Assembly (NCBI RefSeq): GCF_932276165.1
Contig: NC_064012.1
Coordinates: forward strand, 2,301,501 to 2,365,500
Source of the DNA: Plutella xylostella
Lineage: Eukaryota; Arthropoda; Insecta; Lepidoptera; Plutellidae
Direction of reading: 5' to 3'
Length of the DNA: 64,000 bases
The notes below the pieces were generated by a model. The model was not told the DNA's origin. It did no database searches and saw nothing but the letters and a program-made list of their open reading frames with translations. Positions 57,730 to 64,000 of this stretch are shown here, one piece after another. Every line of letters begins with the position of its first letter. Positions within the stretch are counted from its first letter, which is position 1. The translations under genes and the position numbers were made by a program.

Positions 57730-58295
57730 TGAACGGTTCAACAGCAGTCGATTGTCCCGCCAAAACAGACTTTAGATAGTGATATCACTGTGTTTTGTAT
57801 TCCTAAAAGAAATTGTAAATAAATAAAAATAAAATAATATGGACATTAGCAGTTGTAACGAACTCATTAGATTTATAGCTTTATTTTACCTAGTCTATAT
57901 AAAGTACCTAACTTACTTTTTAATTATAAAGCCAGGAACAACAAAGTAACACGGATACTACACGGATTCCAATGAAAGCTTCATAACTTTGTAATAGCTA
58001 TTTCGTGTTTGTCGCGAAACTTTTGACGTATGAACCTTTGATAAAAAAAGGATAGTCTGAGGTTAAATCACGTGTATTTGGTATTGGAAATAGGAATACT
58101 GTGTAGACATTCATTTACATTTACAGTTTTACCAAAAAATATATATTTATTTATTAAAAAACACCTTTTACGTTTTCAAAACGTATTAGGATATTATAAC
58201 AACCCTCCAAAAATATACAATTTACTTGATATTAATAATAATAAATAATAAAATAATATGAAAAAGCAATAAGTAGGTAGGTATTTAACAACAAT

Positions 58296-58442
58296 ATGGT
58301 GGCCAAAGAAGAACCATCATTGGAAACAATCGGAACTAACTACAGCACGGGACCGCTATCTCGATTCTCTCCATTACTACTCGTCATCGTATTACTTGCC
58401 ACATTTCCCAGGCCACATTCGATTTTTTATCGTTTCTCTTAA
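58296..58442 (+). CDS. Possible small membrane-peptide ORF
   Basis: ATG in the context acaatATGg opens 48 codons (MVAKEEPSLETIG...) with a hydrophobic core SPLLLVIVLLATF and a basic end. Local GC exceeds the flanks. No family is known and chance is not excluded. Confidence 0.2.
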   Translation: MVAKEEPSLETIGTNYSTGPLSRFSPLLLVIVLLATFPRPHSIFYRFS

Positions 58443-58444
58443 GT

Positions 58445-61345
58445 ATTGTATCGATATTTCCCATGCTGGGCGCGTGCATGTCCCGTTGGCCCTTAGCGGT
58501 ATTCGATTTGAGATGTCGATAAAAAATATTGTAGTGATGTTCTGCCATTTGATGACTGAGGCACTTTCTTATCGACAATTCGTTGTGATTGCACTTTAGC
58601 TAATTATTTTATTTGTTGACGTGACTGTACATTATTAAAACGCATCTGTGGTCTTCATTTTCGTTTTGAAATAATCGCAATGTAGTTGTTATTAATATTA
58701 TCTTCTTCTTAAATTTAAGAGCCTTGCTGTTGTCTGTGTGGTTCCCGCCACCACGGTCTGTTACCAGCCAGTTCATTCATTTATTTTTAAATGTAAAAAT
58801 CAAATAAGTACTGCTATAATTAGTATGTGTCGTAAGTCGCCAATCAATAACTTAAGTAGGCAATTAGAGCAAATTATATAATAATAATAATGAAAATTAC
58901 AATGGCTTTTTTTAAAGCTAATAAAATCTTTTTTTCAAGTGAATGTCTTTTTGCGCTCTGCAATGGCGTCAGTTACAGTCATTGTAATGGCGTCGGCGTT
59001 CATAATTCCAAATTCAAACAATGGTTCAATCAAACGGTTACTCAAGAACAGTGAAAGTGACACCTCCGTCACGGGATTAGGTGTGAATTATAAATGTGAT
59101 GATTGACATTGAATATCTATTAAAGCACGTTATAAGTCGAATATTCGGCAAGACATTTGCGACAAGACAGCGTTGTTTGTGAGAAAACCGTGATATACAG
59201 GTCTAACAATGAGAATATTTACATAGATCGGATATTCGATGTCACTCTGCGCGTTTAATCTTTTATATTATAAGATACTAACCAACTACATAATACGCGT
59301 AATTTAAGTATGTCCAAATCTTTATTTGTTAAAAGTTGTTCTTAGTCATATATATATGTATACAAACCGAAGAACATGTCAATATCTAAAAAAGATAAAT
59401 TAATAATATATTATGACATTATTATTGTTAATTTTATTAATCTTTACCTTCTTTTAACTTTACCATCTAAAGTCTAAACCAATACTTACAAGTCAATGAT
59501 CATCATCATCAGCCGACGTAGGCCTCTTATTCTGTCACTCGTTCACTAGTAAATCGTTACTATTAATTACTAAACAATGATGCATCTATAGAACGATTAC
59601 AGGTAGGTCAATGATTGTTTCACATAGGCAATTATTGTCATTATAAATACAATTCTTTGTACACTTAAACCACTTTACAAAGGAAATGATATGAAACAAT
59701 ATGGGTCACTGACACTGTCACTGACCTTTATTTACCTACATCCACAAGTACATAATATGTACATAAAGAAGTGACTTAATTTAATGTTGTCATAGTTGTA
59801 TGTATTGTAAATGAGTAGTTGTAAATGTGAGACATCGTGTAATCAGAAGAATGATTGTCGTTTTACTGTACTTATACAGCTAAATAAACATCATTCTAAA
59901 CTTTTAATTATTTTTTTTGAAATTTAAGCACGTAGAATAGAATAAGCTTAAAAAATATTATAATTATTTTTGTTTTATTCATAATATTATTTATCTTAAT
60001 CAGTAGGTCCGAAAAGCATTAAAAATATCGATAGTTTTTACTGAAAAGTTAGCACATCACTACAGCCCTCGGTATGTTGTCCAGATTGAAGACCAAATAT
60101 GGCAACGTGGACAGGACAGATACAGACAGACCAACGGGACATACCTTTATAGCAAACAGCCTTACAGCTTACTCATGACCTAGGCTGTCTAGAATCTAAT
60201 TGCCAAGTCCTAACTGTAAAGGCTACTACTTACTGGTTTATGAAAAAAGTTTATAGTTACAGATCCAGCTAGCTTACGGGAAGGTTGGAATTGATTGATT
60301 TATTATGATTATGAATTATGTATCAGTAAGGTAGGTATCATAAAAGCTCTATAAGAAAATAAATGAATATCATTATTTAAGTAAATTAAGAGCTGTATCT
60401 ACTGTTTTTTTATACAATAACTCTCATGGATATTATCTACCACTTAATTAGTTAATTATGTACCTACCTACTACATGTAAAAGTGAACATGATAGGTAAA
60501 TGAAGGTGCTATAACCAGCAGCCTTAGAATGAAGCTAAATTTCTAGTCAAAATATTTTTGACTTCTGACTCCTCAACTTCATTTCTTCTCCAGACCTTCA
60601 AAACCTTCGCATCTTCAAAACACCAGCAAAAAATATAATTACAACTATGTTACCTTTCTTTCACACCCACTGTCGGGTCCACTATCTATCTCTTTCTCTC
60701 CATGCTCTACCGTTAAACCATAGAATGCGTATAAAAACTCGGTTTTCCAATTTTAAAATTAAAACGGATCAAGGGAGCCTGAACATGCTAAATTGGAATA
60801 TAATATTGTAGAAATAAAGTATGTTTTAAGGTTTTAGTCGGCGTGATGATTGAATTTTGATCCGTTGGTACTTGGTACATAATTTGGTACGTAAATGTTT
60901 GATAGAGCGAGCGTGTTGATGCAACGAACGATGGTACCATACATATAATAAGATTGTCATTATTAAAAACGCCTATGGTAGTGAAAGGCCCATAAGTTTA
61001 AAACAATTTTATAAAAGATCCTAATAAAACACTTCCAAACCAACTAAACAGCCTTAACAAATAATTTATTACTAAAGTTAGGTATAACTTTTTTCCTCGC
61101 TTGGAGTAGAAACAATTAGCTGATTCCAAGGCCGTGTTAATTGGCTCAAAGACTTTATTCTTCAATTATGTGCGATGTAATTGTAAATGAGGCTCGAAAT
61201 GTGTCAAGTGTAACAGGTGATTGTTACAATACAGCTGTTCGTTTCTTTGCACTAATTACAATCTATTAGCAGTTTTGAAGAAATGTTACGCTACTCGCGA
61301 CCAATGAAATAGTTCCGCTTACAAAGTGCTGACCACAAATGGAAC
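58445..61345. other. Non-coding stretch
   Basis: Contains atcatcatcatcagccgacg at 59498, the 3' end of an RTE-type element with its (atc)n tail. Otherwise AT-rich without exons. Confidence 0.4.
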
Positions 61346-61398
61346 CTATTTTTAACCGACTTCAAAAAAAGGAGGAGGTTCTCAATTCGTCGGGATAT
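61346..61398 (+). repeat. Dispersed repeat end (aaccgacttcaaaaaaagga)
   Basis: The phrase ttaaccgacttcaaaaaaag followed by gaggaggttctcaattcgtc is a repeat end I know to be common in moth and butterfly genomes. It is followed by a T run. Confidence 0.45.
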
Positions 61399-61474
61399 TT
61401 TTTTTTTTAAACATTTAATTTGAAATTTCATCACAATATTTTTAGTTGTAATAAATTATTTTTAACCGATATTG

Positions 61475-61629
61475 TATCTAAGCCCGAAACTGAAATCAGA
61501 ATTTCAAAATTCGCGAAAAAAAATATCATTCTCCATAGTAAAAAGTCACGTGACCAACAAAGTTTCTATGGAAAATATTTTTTTTTTTCGAGAATTTTGA
61601 AATTCTGATTTCAGTTTCGGGCTTAGATA
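61475..61629. mobile_element. 155-bp fold-back element
   Basis: The arms tatctaagcccgaaactgaa and its inverse at the right (ttcagtttcgggcttagata) extend for about 50 bp with few mismatches around a short loop. The flank catgctgcacatgtaggttt recurs at 46257. Confidence 0.65.
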
Positions 61630-62229
61630 TACCATGCTGCACATGTAGGTTTCGGCTTAGTATACCCTTTTTGCAACTCCCTGTATACTCGTATTTATAA
61701 TTAACATAACTATTCTATAACTCTACATTTTAACCGTCAATTTTGCGCTAGGAGGGAACCTACATATATGTGTCTCTTTTGTTAACTGTACATCGTTGGC
61801 TCTTGAGTCTGTGATTATTTCAAGGCTTTGATCTTCAGGAGCAGTATCTGAAGTATCAATTAAGTAATGTATCTATTAATATAACACTAAGTAAATTGCC
61901 ACTACTGGCTTTCAAAGCCTCTACGTTGTATGGATATGATAATAATAATATGCTTTGATACTTATTTATTATATATATTATCAACATGCACGTAGATATA
62001 GATATGGTATGGATTTAAAAGTAGCATAGAATTTCAGCCAACACGTAAAGAAATATCTAGAATTTGGCTATTTTTTATGTTTTTAGATAAATAAACCTAC
62101 AACATATGTTATAATATAAATACACAGGACTACTTTTCAGCTGCATATATATTATAATTAATGCCAGGCGGAAAATAAATAGTAAATTTTGTGTGTTTAT
62201 ACCAAAGTACATAATAATTTATAATATTA

Positions 62230-62433
62230 CGAGCAGTTCCCACGCGCTTCGCTTCGCCTTAAAAAGTTTTCCCGTGGGAATTCCGGGATAAAAAGTAGCC
62301 TATTTTTCCCCAGGGTTTTCAACTAGACCGTATGTATAACAAATTTCATTCAAATCCGTTCAGTAGTTTTAGGCGTGAAAGAGTAACAGACAGACAGACA
62401 CAGTTACTTTCGCGTTTATAATATTAGTTAGGA
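62230..62433 (-). mobile_element. Helitron, non-autonomous, copy 7
   Basis: The 3' end is mutated (cgagcagttcccacgcgc instead of ctagctgttcccgcgagc). The rest, including (caga)n and ttagttagga, is typical. Confidence 0.8.
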
Positions 62434-62917
62434 TGCCAATTGAATAATATGATTTATAATATAATATTATATTATGTCCATAGTCAAAATAAGTATCGTC
62501 TACGTACTACTTCAAAAGTTCTGAGCACAATTATTACATCCATTATTATTATCCAAGACATTTTCAACCCAAGACCTCGCGTGTCCTCTAGTCTTTTACA
62601 GATGCCAAGACAAAAGGACTATTTATAGTGAGTAGTTAATAAAAATATCAGTTTCTACTTCAATATCCGTCTGATAAGAAGACGAAGGCTATTGTGTGGG
62701 TAAACAAAGACCTTTTGTGACCTCCACAGGGGCGGGCCATTGTTTGTTCTGTGGTCTATGCGATGAGCATGTAATCATGTGTTAGGGTTAGTCTTTGTAG
62801 ATAATACCTAGTATGTACTAGTGGTACATCATATACTTCCCATAATGAAAAGTTTAGATATTAGGTAACTTTAGTTGTGGCCTACAGTGTACATTTCCGC
62901 GACAGAGCCACGACTCA

Positions 62918-63126
62918 TCCTAACTATCCTAACTAATATTATAAATGCGAAAGTAACTGTGTCTGTCTGTCTGTCTGTCTGTTACTCTTTCACGCCAAAA
63001 CTACTGAACGGATTTGAATGAAATTTGGTATACATATGGTCTAGACCCTGGGAAAGAACATAGGCTACTTTTTATCCCGGAATTCCCACGGGAAAACTTT
63101 TTAAGGCGAAGCGAAGCTCGCGGGAA
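62918..63126 (+). mobile_element. Helitron, non-autonomous, copy 8, truncated
   Basis: The start is doubled (tcctaactatcctaactaat). It lacks the last bases (cagctag): after gctcgcgggaa it joins gtaacgagcaatgaaaaagt, an end of the 3601 MITE family. Confidence 0.8.
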
Positions 63127-63481
63127 GTAACGAGCAATGAAAAAGTTTCAGTGAAAATAGCACTTTTGCATTATTGAAGTACCAGGTAATCTTCTTCGAT
63201 AAACTGTATTTGACTGTAACCTTCGATCAGAATGTGTTGCTGACGGTGGTTAGTGGTATGGTAACCGATGTTATTTTTTAATTTAGTTACAGCTTACGGT
63301 GCAATAATTCATTTTATGGACTGTCTCGACTGTCTCACTAAAATCATACCTGTCATTATAATAAAGGACATGACTGTGTATGTGACTATGTGTATGTTAT
63401 AGACGTCGTAGTTTACCCAACCTGCATTTGAGAGATAACTAAAAACTAAATCAAGGAAAAAATACTTAGGAAAGTACTTAC

Positions 63482-63563
63482 CATTTTTTTCATGCAAAAT
63501 ATTAAGCACTAGTAGAAAGCTCCGAGACTGCTTCAAGCTCTGACCGCTAGGAACAGGCTCAAT
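63482..63563 (-). CDS. Candidate 82-nt exon on the minus strand
   Basis: The acceptor (TTTCATTCATGGTTGCAG) ends at 63564 and a perfect GTAAGT donor starts at 63481. Only one frame is open across it (IEPVPSGQSLKQSRSFLLVL...), ending in phase 1. The product is unknown. A GC-rich gcgcctgcgcac motif lies about 100 bp upstream. Confidence 0.35.
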
Positions 63564-64000
63564 CTGCAACCATGAATGAAATACTCATCCGAACCAAACA
63601 AATCAACGCATTCAGCACTCATGACCCTTCATACTACAGCATTAAAGGTGAATATCACTAGCCTGCGCCTGCGCACCGCAAAAAAACCGGCTCCCACCCA
63701 CACACATGCACTTTGCTCATAGTAAACTTACGCCCACATCTACGCAACTCGTAGTAATACATTTAATATTATTATTTCAAGTCAAACTGGCTTTTGAAAG
63801 ACCATTTCTCGACGAAACATCCTGTTTAATAAGAGTATTAATTCGTCTGCGGTTGTTAATTTTATCATTAGTTTTCCGCTTTAGCTAAGTGCTAACTTAG
63901 GTATGATATTATAGTGGCTTTCAATCCGTTATTTCCCGTCATACCTAACTGTAGTGTCGGGGACATGGGACATACCCCACTTCTTATTAATACACTCACG
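63564..64000. other. Right edge, no gene recognised
   Basis: gcctgcgcctgcgcaccgc at 63662-63680 resembles an NRF-1 type element. The frame at 63706-63888 has no domain. Confidence 0.35.

Overview
The window looks like nuclear DNA of a moth or butterfly (Lepidoptera). It is AT-rich, sparse in genes and crowded with repeat families typical of that order: Helitrons with a (TGTC)n stretch and a CTAG-type 3' end, tRNA-headed SINEs, 3' ends of RTE-like LINEs and many short inverted-repeat elements. No bacterial signal is present. The species cannot be named from the sequence.

Layout. At 1-700 a CpG-rich block holds the first two coding exons and the TATA promoter of paramyosin (Prm), read leftwards out of the window; neither exon is long enough to show up as a long ORF. 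From 900 to 22800 there is repeat-filled non-coding DNA: SINEs, a 1.7-kb inverted-repeat element at 8112-9824 carrying about ten copies of a GTAACGCAGT motif, several MITE families, Helitrons, and a 5'-truncated LINE insertion with a 14-bp target duplication. At 22817-31025 sits a complete endogenous retrovirus (Ty3/gypsy errantivirus type, minus strand). At 32.3-32.6 kb a CpG-rich promoter and a signal-peptide exon start a plus-strand gene whose remaining exons I cannot place. From 32.6 to 64 kb the DNA is again intron-like or intergenic repeat sequence with a few exon-like islands (51.6, 53.7, 54.9 and 63.5 kb).

The main find is the retrovirus. It has two 228-bp LTRs that I read as identical, a 4-bp target duplication (gcac), an 18-nt primer-binding site matching the 3' end of a tRNA-Leu, a TATA-less initiator plus DPE promoter in the LTR, and intact gag, pol and env frames. 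Gag is joined to Pol by a -1 shift at TTTAAAC placed directly before the gag stop. The env frame has no usable ATG of its own, but a leader ATG followed by a perfect GTGAGT donor lies in matching phase with a strong acceptor at the pol/env junction, so env is probably made from a spliced RNA whose first exon supplies the start of the signal peptide. The leader also carries a 7-bp tandem array. Everything points to a very recent and possibly still active insertion, placed inside an older repeat whose paralogue at 17.6-17.8 kb shows the empty-site arrangement.
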